Assembly: GCA_964563395.1 (NCBI GenBank)
Contig: CAZLWK010000005.1
Location: 1 to 64,000, forward strand
Direction of reading: 5' to 3'
Length of the DNA stretch: 64,000 bases
Source: JBEVOS01 sp964563395
Lineage (GTDB): Bacteria; Pseudomonadota; Alphaproteobacteria; Caulobacterales; Aquidulcibacteraceae
The notes beneath the pieces were generated by a model that did not search any database, was not told where the DNA came from, and worked only from the letters and a program-made list of their open reading frames with translations. How positions within the stretch are numbered: position 1 is the first letter of the stretch; each line of letters opens with the position of its first letter. Position numbers and translations under genes: made by a program. Shown here one piece after another: positions 17,408 to 28,551 of this stretch.

Positions 17408-18132
17408 GCGAGCCGGCCCACTGGCCCCATGCCGCGCTGCATTTGCTGGCGCACCTCCGCTTGGGCCGCCTCCGGCGCGACGAGGACACCATCCTGACCG
17501 GCGCTCATCGCCATCACTTGCTGCGCGCATGCCCGCTCCAGATAGAACATGTTCAAGAAGGCCTCGGCCGCGCTCGCGCCGACCGCCAATGTTCCGTGAT
17601 TGCGCAAAAGCATGCAGCACTTGTCGCCAAGATCGGCGACAAGCCGCTCGCGTTCGTCGAGATTGAGGGCGATGCCCTCATAATCATGATAGGCGAGTTG
17701 GGGCAGCACGATCAGCGCGTGCTGCGTCAACGGCAAAAGCCCCTGTTTTTGGGCCGAAACCGCCACGCCTTGATCGGTGTGCAAATGGATGACGCACAAG
17801 GCGTCCTCGCGCGCGGCATGGACGGCCGAATGGATTGTGAACCCGGCGGCGTTCACCTTGTAGGCGGTGGGCGAGACGATTTCGCCGTCGAGATCGATCT
17901 TCACCAAGGATGAGGCGGTGATCTCGTCGAAAAGCAGTCCATAGGGATTGATCAGAAAATGATGCTCCGGCCCTGGGACGCGCATGGAAATGTGCGTGAA
18001 GATCATGTCGTCCCAGCCGTGCATCGCCACGAGCCGGTAGACAGCGGCGAGGTCCACACGGGCGCGCCATTCCTCCGCGCTCACCCGACCCCTGATGGAA
18101 ACGCCCGCATCGTCGGCCATGTCTCTCTCCAC
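17353..18132 (-). CDS. Class II aldolase/adducin-family protein
   Basis: Zinc-dependent aldolase-fold protein of 259 residues (or 255 from ATG at 18120). Family landmarks include RLVAMHGWDDMIFTHISMRVPG, HHFLINPYGLLFDEITAS, the metal-ligand HLHTDQGVAVSAQ and the LLRNHGTLAVG block. Substrates in this family range from fuculose phosphate to methylthioribulose phosphate; many bacterial paralogues have no known reaction, and I cannot assign one. It diverges from nadK, and its 3' end overlaps the start of the next gene. Confidence 0.85.
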   Translation of the reverse strand: MERDMADDAGVSIRGRVSAEEWRARVDLAAVYRLVAMHGWDDMIFTHISMRVPGPEHHFLINPYGLLFDEITASSLVKIDLDGEIVSPTAYKVNAAGFTIHSAVHAAREDALCVIHLHTDQGVAVSAQKQGLLPLTQHALIVLPQLAYHDYEGIALNLDERERLVADLGDKCCMLLRNHGTLAVGASAAEAFLNMFYLERACAQQVMAMSAGQDGVLVAPEAAQAEVRQQMQRGMGPVGRLAWPALLRKLDRVNPGYDA

Positions 18133-18239
18133 GTTTGGTTTTCGTCAGTTTAGGCCGAGATCGGCGCGGTTCAAAGAAATTCAAACGCGTGCGCGCGGTG
18201 TCGGCTTGCGCAGCCCCGTCCAGACCCGATAGTGCGCCG

Positions 18240-18998
18240 ATGAAAATCGCCTTCACCTCCAGCGCGCGGCCCGAAGCGCAAGAAGCCTTGCGCCGCCTGC
18301 GGCATACCTATGGCGAGGCCGGAGAGGCCGAGGCGGAGGTGGTGGTGGCCTTGGGCGGCGACGGGGCCATGCTCGACGCTTTGCGGCGGCGTCTGCACGA
18401 CCAAAAGCCCGTCTATGGCATGAACCGCGGGACCGTCGGCTTCCTGATGAACGAATATGGCGAAGAGGACCTGCCCCATCGGCTTGCCCGCGCCGAGCCG
18501 GTGCGCATTCGCCCGCTGATTTGTCGCGCGACCACGACCAGCGGCCAAGTCGTTGAATCCCGCGCCATCAACGAGGTTTCGCTCTTGCGCCAAACCGTCC
18601 AAACCGCCCGGCTCCGCATCTGCGTCGACGGTGCCGAGCGCTTGGCGGAGCTCTATTGCGATGGTGCGCTCCTGGCCACGCCCGCCGGCTCCACCGCCTA
18701 TAATCTCTCGGCGCACGGTCCGATCCTGCCGGTGGGCGCAACCTTGCTGGCGCTCACGCCGATCAGCGCATTTCGTCCCCGCCGCTGGCGCGGGGCGCTT
18801 TTGCCGCACACGGCGAAAGTCAGGTTTGACGTGCTTGAACCGGAACGGCGCCCAGTCAGCGCTTCAGCGGACAACCAGGAAACGCGCGACGTGGCCTGGG
18901 TCGAAGTGGAGGAGGATTCCGGCGTCGCCCTGACCATGCTGTTCGACCCCGGCCATGCCTTGGAGGAGCGAATCTTGCGCGAGCAATTCAGCGTCTGA
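18240..18998 (+). CDS. nadK: NAD kinase
   Basis: Phosphorylates NAD to NADP, cytoplasmic. At 252 residues it is of the compact proteobacterial type. Motifs: VVVALGGDGAMLDALRR with the GGDG nucleotide loop, YGMNRGTVGFLMNEY, INEVSLLRQT, and the conserved LLATPAGSTAYNLSAHGPILP. The ATG at 18240 (MKIAFTSSARPEAQ) is used because the family starts there; an upstream in-frame start would add 35 arginine-rich residues. Confidence 0.93.
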   Translation: MKIAFTSSARPEAQEALRRLRHTYGEAGEAEAEVVVALGGDGAMLDALRRRLHDQKPVYGMNRGTVGFLMNEYGEEDLPHRLARAEPVRIRPLICRATTTSGQVVESRAINEVSLLRQTVQTARLRICVDGAERLAELYCDGALLATPAGSTAYNLSAHGPILPVGATLLALTPISAFRPRRWRGALLPHTAKVRFDVLEPERRPVSASADNQETRDVAWVEVEEDSGVALTMLFDPGHALEERILREQFSV

Positions 18999-19074
18999 TC
19001 TACAGAAGCATAAACGCTTTATTGAGGGCCGAGGGGTCAGGGTTCGCGCTCATTTTTAATGCGTGGACTCGTTC

Positions 19075-19554
19075 ATGTCGGTTAACCAAGCCTCCTCCGC
19101 GAAGCGCAAGGCAGCGCCAGTCGAATTCGTGTTCGACGCCGCGGCGGTCGCGCGCGCCGAAGAGGCGTTGCAATCGCTGAGCGGCCATTTCCAGGGCTGG
19201 CTCGAAGAGGAAGTCGCCAAGGTTCAAGCCGCGCGGCTCGAGGGCGCGCAAACCGGGTGGCATGACGGTTCCATGGAATCCTTGTTGATCGCCGCGCATG
19301 ACCTGAAGGGACTTGGGGCGACCTATGAATATCCTTTGGCGACGCTAATCGCCGGTTCGCTCTGTCGCCTGATCGAAACGCCGGCTGGACGGGACGCTGC
19401 GCGCGCGGCGCCGCATCTCATCGAAGCGCACGTCGACGCCATCCGCGCGGCGGCGCGCGACCGCGTGAAATCCAATCAGCATCCCGTGGGAAACGCCCTG
19501 CTCGCCGCGCTGAAGGACAGCGTGGACGCGCTGAACCTCTCACCCGCCGCTTAA
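19075..19554 (+). CDS. Orphan HPt (histidine phosphotransfer) domain protein
   Basis: Small helical protein of 159 residues. The HPt signature AHDLKGLGATYEYPLATLIAGSLCRLIE places the phospho-accepting histidine at H75. Such proteins relay phosphoryl groups between response-regulator receivers in phosphorelays. No histidine kinase or response regulator is adjacent, so partners are unknown. The N-terminus (about 1-20) is basic and probably disordered. A GTG at 19063 would add four residues. Confidence 0.8.
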   Translation: MSVNQASSAKRKAAPVEFVFDAAAVARAEEALQSLSGHFQGWLEEEVAKVQAARLEGAQTGWHDGSMESLLIAAHDLKGLGATYEYPLATLIAGSLCRLIETPAGRDAARAAPHLIEAHVDAIRAAARDRVKSNQHPVGNALLAALKDSVDALNLSPAA

Positions 19555-19560
19555 AAGCGT

Positions 19561-20355
19561 CTAGGGCCGATTGCCTTCCAGCGGCTCTTCAGTGACCGAA
19601 TAGCCGGCTTCGGCGGGAATAATCAAAGTCGGCGCGCCATTGCGCTGCTCCACGCGCGGCGTGACCGTGACGATGGTGCGCGCGCGCGCAGCGGCGAACG
19701 CGTGCTCGGCGTCGCCGCTCTCCGCCAGCTTTTCCAGATTGAGCCGCGTTGGAAAAATGATCTTGCGCCGCCCTTCCCGCATCGCCGAAAGCGCCTCGTG
19801 GGGCGTGATCCAGACAGCGTCCACGGTCTCGGCGCCGTCACACAGTTCGACCTGCGCTTCGGGCGTACGCGCCAAATAGAAGCGCGTATCGAAGCGCTTC
19901 GGCATCATCGCCGGCGTTATCCAGTGCGCGAACGGCACAAGCGCATCGAGCGCCAGGACGAGGCCGAGATCCGCGATCATTTCCAGAAAGCTCGCTTCCC
20001 CGCGCGCGATCGGCTCACGCGCCTCGGCGGTGGCGACGAACGCGCTTGCATCGACCAAGGGCCGCTCCGCGCCGCGCGCCTCGCGCCGGCGCGCCAAGAG
20101 AATTCCAGATTCCTCAAAAGCTTCACGCACAGCCGCGATGCGGAACGCCGTGTCCTCAAGACCCGAAGGGCTGTCGACATGTTCGCGCCATGCCGCCGAC
20201 GCGTCTTCCGCCGCCACCTTGCCGCCAGGAAACACCAGCGCCCCAGAGGCGAAGTCGATTTGGTGGTGGCGCTCCACCATCAGCACTTCGAGCGCCGCGG
20301 CGTCGCGCACCAGAAGGATGGTCGAAGCCGGCGAAAGTCGCGCTGCATCGCTCAT
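19561..20355 (-). CDS. Nudix hydrolase
   Basis: 264-residue hydrolase of nucleoside-diphosphate-linked compounds. It begins with a strand LSPASTILLVRD and the FPGGKVAAED segment, followed after a family-typical insertion by FRIAAVREAFEESGILLARR, which holds the REAxEExG metal-binding core. The spaced arrangement resembles NUDT19-like and CoA-type Nudix proteins, so acyl-CoA or CoA is a possible substrate, but that is inference. Convergent with the HPt gene, six bases apart. Confidence 0.85.
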   Translation of the reverse strand: MSDAARLSPASTILLVRDAAALEVLMVERHHQIDFASGALVFPGGKVAAEDASAAWREHVDSPSGLEDTAFRIAAVREAFEESGILLARRREARGAERPLVDASAFVATAEAREPIARGEASFLEMIADLGLVLALDALVPFAHWITPAMMPKRFDTRFYLARTPEAQVELCDGAETVDAVWITPHEALSAMREGRRKIIFPTRLNLEKLAESGDAEHAFAAARARTIVTVTPRVEQRNGAPTLIIPAEAGYSVTEEPLEGNRP

Positions 20356-20426
20356 TGTCCAAAACTCCCCATGGTTGACGCAGCGTTCACCAGACCGCGC
20401 CCCCTGTTTCTTAACCGCACCCGCTT

Positions 20427-21101
20427 ATGAACCATAAGCTCAGGTTTCAGGCGCCGTCGATGCAAGTCGTTCCCTTTCCCAAAGCCGCGGCGCGCGCGCC
20501 GCTCCTCTTTGCTCTGGGCGCGCGTTTCGATCTCCGGATCGGGGCGCCGGTGGCGGGCGTCGTCCGTCCGGCGCCCGACACGTTGACCTTCTCCAGCCTG
20601 TCGCGCGTGGTGCGCGCCGCGCGCATGGCGTGGCGGCAACGCTCCGCACTGGGCCAAATTTCGCTCGCCCTGCCCGCAATCGCGTTCGAAACGATTGACG
20701 CGGACACCCTCGAGGCCGCCGCCATCGAAGCCGGCTGCACGCGTGGATCGGTGACGTTCGAATTCGACGAAGCGGCGATGATCGCGGCGCGCTCCAGCAT
20801 GCCTGAAACGCTGCGCGCGCGGGGCTGGGGCGTCGCGCTCGCGGGCGACAGCGCCTGCCCGCTGCCGTTCGGCGCGAAAGCGCGCAACCTTTACACCGAA
20901 TTGGTGATCGATGCGCCCCCGATCGACGGCGCCCTCTTCACGCTCGGCGCGGGCGATGAAAGCCCCCTCGCACGACGCATTTTAGCGGCGAAGGAAGCTG
21001 GCATGCTCGTCACCGCCGAAGGCGTTGAAAGCCCGGCGCATGCGCGCCTGCTCGCGATCGCCGGCATAGACCGCGGCGCGGGCCGCTGCTTCAAGGATTG
21101 A
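20427..21101 (+). CDS. Degenerate EAL-domain protein
   Basis: 224 residues resembling the EAL (cyclic-di-GMP phosphodiesterase) fold but lacking the EAL signature and most metal ligands. What remains are FSSLSRVVRAARMAWRQ at the expected early position, VTFEFDEAAM where active enzymes have the E(I/L)TE strand, and the C-terminal VTAEGVESPAHARLLAIAGIDRGAGRCFKD, close to the usual AEGVE...LGxDxxQG ending. It is probably a non-catalytic binder or regulator. An alternative start is ATG at 20460. Its stop codon abuts that of the DUF2336 gene on the other strand. Confidence 0.65.
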   Translation: MNHKLRFQAPSMQVVPFPKAAARAPLLFALGARFDLRIGAPVAGVVRPAPDTLTFSSLSRVVRAARMAWRQRSALGQISLALPAIAFETIDADTLEAAAIEAGCTRGSVTFEFDEAAMIAARSSMPETLRARGWGVALAGDSACPLPFGAKARNLYTELVIDAPPIDGALFTLGAGDESPLARRILAAKEAGMLVTAEGVESPAHARLLAIAGIDRGAGRCFKD

Positions 21102-22244
21102 TTAGAGCGCGACAGCCATGCTCGGCTTGACGCCCACCGCGTCGAGTTTGTCGAGCAGATAGTCCAAATCTTCCTTCGGCACGCTCTGAAAGAGCGTCAA
21201 GCAACGCTCCAGCATACGCGCGCGAAAACGCAGGCCATCCTCGGCCCCGCCCTCGCGCTCAATCTGATGATAGACGTCGATCGCCGCCCGAAACGGCGTG
21301 AACAATTTCGGCGGCAAGCCGGCGCGATCGAACGCAGCCTTCAGGCCCAAGGGGCCGCTATCATGCACCATCAGCCAAATGCGCTGATGCGGCACGCCGG
21401 CGAGTTCAGCGAGCGCGTGCTCAACGAAACCCACCTGCCCCATGCAAAGCGCGCGCATGATCAGCGAGGGCGTCAAGCGCCCGTGCTGACACAATTTGCC
21501 GACGAAGGGCCCAAGATCGCGCTGCAAGGCGGCCTGCTCGATCACGTCCATCGTCGCGCGTTCGCGCGCGCCGATCGCAAGCTCGATCGCCAATTGCGGC
21601 GGCAAGGCGTGATGATTGACGAGATGGTCGAACACTTCGCCCGAGACCAGCGCGACCAGCTTTTCCGTCACGGACACCGGCAAAGCCGAGCGGCGCACCA
21701 TGGCGGCCGTCACGTTGGACACGCCGGAGAACCGCTCTATGGCGGCCTCAAGACCGTGCGTGTCGAACTCAGCGTTGTCATTGGCCAGGGCGCGTTCCAC
21801 CACATGCGCCGGGGAGAATTCGGCGATCGCGCCGGTCACCGTCGGCGAGAGGCGCTCACGGCTCGCCACCGCGAATTGTTTCGTCGGCGGGGAAGCGCAG
21901 ATGATCTCCACGAGGTCCGCGTCAGAGAGGACGGGCGAGTTGAGGATCACCGGCAGCGCCACGGAATCCACGTCCTTCGCCAGCTTGGCGGCGACAGCGC
22001 GGGGCAGCTTTGGCGAATTCTTCAAGGCTACAGCCAGCGCACGTCGCACCAAAATCGCGGCGTCCTGCGCCATCACCCGGACAATTTCTTCCGCGTAGGC
22101 GCGCTCGTCCGGGGTGATTTCCGTTTCGTCAATGCAACGGCAGATCTTGTGCGCGGCCTGCGCGCGATCCTCATCCGACACGCCCTTCACGAGCGTGCGT
22201 ATGTCGGCGTCCGTCAGCTTGGAACGCATAGTTACGATCGACAT
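21102..22244 (-). CDS. DUF2336 HEAT-like repeat protein
   Basis: 380-residue, all-helical cytoplasmic protein of an alphaproteobacterial family of unknown function. Repeated helical pairs such as DAAILVRRALAVALKNSPKLPRAVAAKLAKD and VSVTEKLVALVSGEVFDHLVNHHALPPQLAIELAIGA suggest a HEAT-type scaffold. Family members are often near signalling genes; here the neighbour is a degenerate EAL protein. No catalytic motif is seen. Confidence 0.8.
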   Translation of the reverse strand: MSIVTMRSKLTDADIRTLVKGVSDEDRAQAAHKICRCIDETEITPDERAYAEEIVRVMAQDAAILVRRALAVALKNSPKLPRAVAAKLAKDVDSVALPVILNSPVLSDADLVEIICASPPTKQFAVASRERLSPTVTGAIAEFSPAHVVERALANDNAEFDTHGLEAAIERFSGVSNVTAAMVRRSALPVSVTEKLVALVSGEVFDHLVNHHALPPQLAIELAIGARERATMDVIEQAALQRDLGPFVGKLCQHGRLTPSLIMRALCMGQVGFVEHALAELAGVPHQRIWLMVHDSGPLGLKAAFDRAGLPPKLFTPFRAAIDVYHQIEREGGAEDGLRFRARMLERCLTLFQSVPKEDLDYLLDKLDAVGVKPSMAVAL

Positions 22245-22357
22245 GCGGGCCTCGCGCGCGCCGACTCATGGCTCTCCCGCCGACGCTTGCGCGCAGACTT
22301 TCGCCAAGCAATTAAGGAAGTCTTGAAAGACAAGGCTAAGCCGGGAGAGGGAACGCC

Positions 22358-23560
22358 ATGCTCGAAGGCGTCAAAGTCGTAGAATACGCGACCTATATCG
22401 CGGCCCCGGGCGCCGGCGCGATCATGGCCGATTGGGGCGCCTCCGTCATCAAGGTGGAGCCGCCGGCGGGCGATCCGATGCGCTTCTTCTTCGACACGAC
22501 GGGAACGGAATCGGCGCTCAACCCCGTCTTTGAGCTCGACAATCGCGGCAAGCGCGGCGTGGTGCTCGACACGACCAAGGAGGACGGCCGCCAAGCGCTG
22601 CTGAAATTGGCCGATGGCGCGGATGTGTTTCTGACGAATGTGCGTCCTGGCGCGCTCGCGCGCGCTGGGCTCGATTATGAAGCGCTGTCGGCGCGCAATC
22701 CGCGCCTCATCTATACCAGCGTGACCGGCTATGGATTGCAGGGCCCCGATGCGGATCGCGCCGGCTTCGACAGCGCGGTGTTCTGGTCGCGCTCTGGGGT
22801 GCAGGCCGCGTTCACGCCCAAGGACGTGGAGCCGTTCCCTCTGCGCACGGCGTTCGGTGATCACGTCACGTCAATCGCGGCGGCGGCCGGAACGCTGGCG
22901 GCGCTCTATGAGCGCACGATCTCGGGCAAAGGACGCCTGGTGGAGGCCTCGCTTCTGCGCTCGGCCAATTACGCGCTCGGGTCGGACCTCGCGATCCAGC
23001 ACCATTTTGGCAAGCTGGCCTCCACGCGCGCGCGCCATGCGCAGGTCTCGCCGCTAACCAACTTTTTCAAGACCAAGGATGGGCGCTGGTTCGGCATCGT
23101 CACGCGGCAGGGGAACGCGGATTGGCCGCGCATTTGCGCGGCCATCGGCCAGCCCGACTTGGAGAAGGACGAGCGTTTCGCCGGCGGCGGCCTGCGACGG
23201 AAAAACGCCGCCGCGCTGGTGACGATCCTTGACGAGGCGTTCGCCGCGATGACGCTGGATGAGGCCGTCGGCGCTCTCATGACGCAAGATGTCGTCGTCT
23301 CGCCCGTGCAGACGCCGGCTGAGGCCATCTCCGATCCGCAATTGCTCGCGGCGGGCGGCGTCGTGAACGTGCCCTTGCCGGACGGCGGCTCATTCAAGGG
23401 TCCGGCGACGCCGATCCGCTTTCCCGGCGCCGATGACGGGCCGAAGGGTCCGACGCCGCGCCAAGGCGAGCACACGCGCGCCGTGCTACGGGACATCGGC
23501 TATAGCGATGCGCAGATCGACGCGATGATCGCCGCCGGCGCCGCGCACGCCTTTCGCTAA
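22358..23560 (+). CDS. Class III CoA-transferase (CaiB/BaiF family)
   Basis: Transfers CoA between carboxylic acids, 400 residues as usual. The N-terminus MLEGVKVVEYATYIAAPGAGAIMADWGASVIKVEPPAGDPMR is the family hallmark; FELDNRGKRGVVLDTTKEDGR and LTNVRPGALARAGLDYEAL (with the position of the catalytic aspartate slightly downstream, GPDADRAGFDSAVFWSRSG) follow. GGGAGAGG precedes the start. Substrate unknown; no beta-oxidation or acyl-CoA genes adjoin it. Confidence 0.9.
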   Translation: MLEGVKVVEYATYIAAPGAGAIMADWGASVIKVEPPAGDPMRFFFDTTGTESALNPVFELDNRGKRGVVLDTTKEDGRQALLKLADGADVFLTNVRPGALARAGLDYEALSARNPRLIYTSVTGYGLQGPDADRAGFDSAVFWSRSGVQAAFTPKDVEPFPLRTAFGDHVTSIAAAAGTLAALYERTISGKGRLVEASLLRSANYALGSDLAIQHHFGKLASTRARHAQVSPLTNFFKTKDGRWFGIVTRQGNADWPRICAAIGQPDLEKDERFAGGGLRRKNAAALVTILDEAFAAMTLDEAVGALMTQDVVVSPVQTPAEAISDPQLLAAGGVVNVPLPDGGSFKGPATPIRFPGADDGPKGPTPRQGEHTRAVLRDIGYSDAQIDAMIAAGAAHAFR

Positions 23561-24039
23561 AACGGAATCTCGTCGTCGAGGTCCTGGGAAAAGCTCTCGC
23601 GCGGGCCTTCCGCGACGCGCTTGGCCCCCGAGCGACCGCCGCCAAAGCTTGCGCCCTCGTCGTAAGAGCGATCGCTGTCGCCGCCACCCTTGCCGCCAAG
23701 CATGGTCAGCTCGCCGCGATATTTCTGCAGGACGATTTCGGTCGTGTATTTTTCCTGACCTTGCTGATCGGTCCATTTCCGCGTCTGCAGCTGGCCCTCA
23801 ATATAGACGGTGGACCCCTTGCGCAGATATTGCTCCGCCACCTTGGCAAGATTTTCGTTGAAGATCACAACGTTATGCCACTCGGTCTTTTCCTTGCGCT
23901 CGCCGCTCATCTTGTCGCGCCAGCTTTCGGACGTCGCGATCCGCAGATTGACCACCGGCTCGCCGCTATTGAGCCGGCGAACTTCGGGATCCTTGCCGAG
24001 ATTTCCGATCAAAATGACCTTGTTCACGCTGCCAGCCAT
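23557..24039 (-). CDS. ssb: Single-stranded DNA-binding protein
   Basis: Binds ssDNA during replication and repair, 160 residues. The OB-fold runs from MAGSVNKVILIGNLGKDPEVR through STVYIEGQLQTRKW; the linker is glycine/serine-rich and the C-terminus ends DDEIPF, the peptide that recruits partner proteins. The start at 24039 is chosen over an upstream in-frame ATG at 24081 because the OB-fold begins there. A LexA-type box lies 56 bases upstream, so damage induction is expected. The stop overlaps the convergent CoA-transferase stop. Confidence 0.97.
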   Translation of the reverse strand: MAGSVNKVILIGNLGKDPEVRRLNSGEPVVNLRIATSESWRDKMSGERKEKTEWHNVVIFNENLAKVAEQYLRKGSTVYIEGQLQTRKWTDQQGQEKYTTEIVLQKYRGELTMLGGKGGGDSDRSYDEGASFGGGRSGAKRVAEGPRESFSQDLDDEIPF

Positions 24040-24094
24040 CGCGGCCTCCTCATGTTTCCTGCGCTGTGCGTCGCGAGGCATGGCGCTGCGCCAT

Positions 24095-24109
24095 GTTCTC
24101 TCTATGTTC
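24095..24109 (-). promoter_or_regulatory. SOS (LexA) box upstream of ssb
   Basis: GTTC-TCTCTAT-GTTC is an exact match to the GTTC-N7-GTTC operator bound by LexA in alphaproteobacteria. It sits 56 bases before the ssb start. Confidence 0.85.
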
Positions 24110-24164
24110 TGTAAACCGACTCGGGGAATTGGTAAAGCATTTCTAAACAGCTAATCGACGCAAT

Positions 24165-24179
24165 GTTCGGTTAATGTTC
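24165..24179 (+). promoter_or_regulatory. SOS (LexA) box upstream of uvrA
   Basis: GTTC-GGTTAAT-GTTC, a second exact GTTC-N7-GTTC operator, 88 bases before the uvrA start and 55 bases from the ssb-side box. Each divergent gene thus has its own site. Confidence 0.87.
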
Positions 24180-24267
24180 TTGCTGCGCGCGCGACTCCGC
24201 GCATTACATAGAGACGTCGCCTTGGGGTCGGTCTTGAGGCGCGGCCCTCAGGTCCAGAACGGCGAAG

Positions 24268-27230
<2,963 letters not shown>

Positions 27231-27234
<4 letters not shown>

Positions 27235-27836
27235 GCTTTGCGGACCGAGTCGAAATTCGCCTGAAACTGTTCGGTCGTGTTCACGCTCGGATAGGGCGTC
27301 GCCGGCACGGGGACCCCGAGGAAATCGCAGAGCGGCGCCCAACCCTGGCTCGGATCGAATTCGAGCAGCTTCTCCTTCGGGACATGCGCGCGCACCTCGT
27401 CATTGTGACGTAAATAGCCGGCGATCACGGCCTCGCGGTCGTGCCGATCCGGGCCGACCTTGGCGCCGATGATGCGCGCGATGAAGGGCGGCGCCATGGC
27501 GTTGAGTTCATCGCGGAAAATGGTCGCCTGCGTGGAGGCGAACCATTTGTCCGCCGGGCGCACGCTTAAGATCACTTTCGCATCGGGATACGTATCCATC
27601 AGCTCGCGATAATAATTGCAGGCAGGCCAATCGACCGTAGCCTGAAAGCCATCGAACACGACGTCCCAATCGAGCGCCTCGCCCGCCGAGATGCGGTTCC
27701 AATGCTCGACGCGCGCGGGCGCTGGAAACACCTCCATCATGTGATAGCAGGGCCCAACACCAAGCTCCGTCAGCGCCAGCTTGAGCGAGAGCGTACCTGT
27801 CCGGCCAAGACCGGCGCCGATCACCTTGAGAGCCAT
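27231..27836 (-). CDS. Sulfotransferase-family protein
   Basis: 201-residue protein of the PAPS-dependent sulfotransferase superfamily. The phosphosulfate-binding loop is VIGAGLGRTGTLSLKLAL near the N-terminus; YPDAKVILSVRPADKWFAS is the 3'-phosphate-binding element (conserved arginine and serine). It resembles the small eukaryote-like group (Sulfotransfer_4). The ATG at 27836 is preferred because GGAGG precedes it by five bases; a TTG one codon earlier also exists. Substrate unknown. The stop shares CTAG with the uvrA stop. Confidence 0.8.
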
Positions 27837-27933
27837 CAAAACCTCCCCGCGCCTTCTTGGCGCTTTTCGTTTTTGCGTGACTTTGGCCGCCGCCGTTGCA
27901 CTCTTGCGCCGTTAGACACGCAGGACGCAAGAC

Positions 27934-28551
27934 ATGATCCTTTACGGCGAACGCAATCCGGCTCCGAACCCTCGCCGGGTGCGCATCTTCATCGCCGAGA
28001 AAGGCATTGACCTTCCGGAAACGCGCCTCGCCTTGCCCAAGCGCGAACATAAGAGCGAAGACCACCTGAAGCGAAATTCGCTTGGACAGGTGCCGACGCT
28101 CGAACTCGACGATGGACGCACAATCTCAGAAAGCGTCTCGATCTGCCGCTATCTCGAAGCGCTCAATCCAGCGCCGCCGCTTTTTGGACGGGACGCCTTT
28201 GAAGCAGCGACGATCGATCAATGGATCAGGCGGATCGAATTCCGGCTCATGCAGCCGGTCGGCATGGTCTGGATCCACGCCGATCCGCGCACCGCGCCCC
28301 TGCTGAGACAATTCAACGAATTCGGCGAAAGTAATCGCGCGATCTACGCCTCGGCCTGCCGCTGGCTCGATCGTGACATGGCTGGGCGGGCCTTCATCGC
28401 TGGCGATGCATATTCGATGGCGGACATCGTGGCGTTGACCACCATCGATTTCGCCAGCTTCGTTCATATGCCGCTGACCGAGGAGACGCCCAATCTCCTG
28501 GCATGGCATGCACGCGTGAGCGCACGGCCCAGCGCAAGCGCCAATTCATAG
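27934..28551 (+). CDS. Glutathione S-transferase
   Basis: Conjugates or reduces substrates with glutathione, 205 residues. Thioredoxin-like N-domain: ILYGERNPAPNPRRVRIFIAEKGID, LGQVPTLELDDGRTISESVSICRYLE, with the ESxxI glutathione-binding motif and cis-proline in VPTL. The C-terminal helical domain has IAGDAYSMADIVALTTIDFA with the N-capping aspartate. Serves general detoxification; no specific substrate is implied by context. Confidence 0.9.
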   Translation: MILYGERNPAPNPRRVRIFIAEKGIDLPETRLALPKREHKSEDHLKRNSLGQVPTLELDDGRTISESVSICRYLEALNPAPPLFGRDAFEAATIDQWIRRIEFRLMQPVGMVWIHADPRTAPLLRQFNEFGESNRAIYASACRWLDRDMAGRAFIAGDAYSMADIVALTTIDFASFVHMPLTEETPNLLAWHARVSARPSASANS

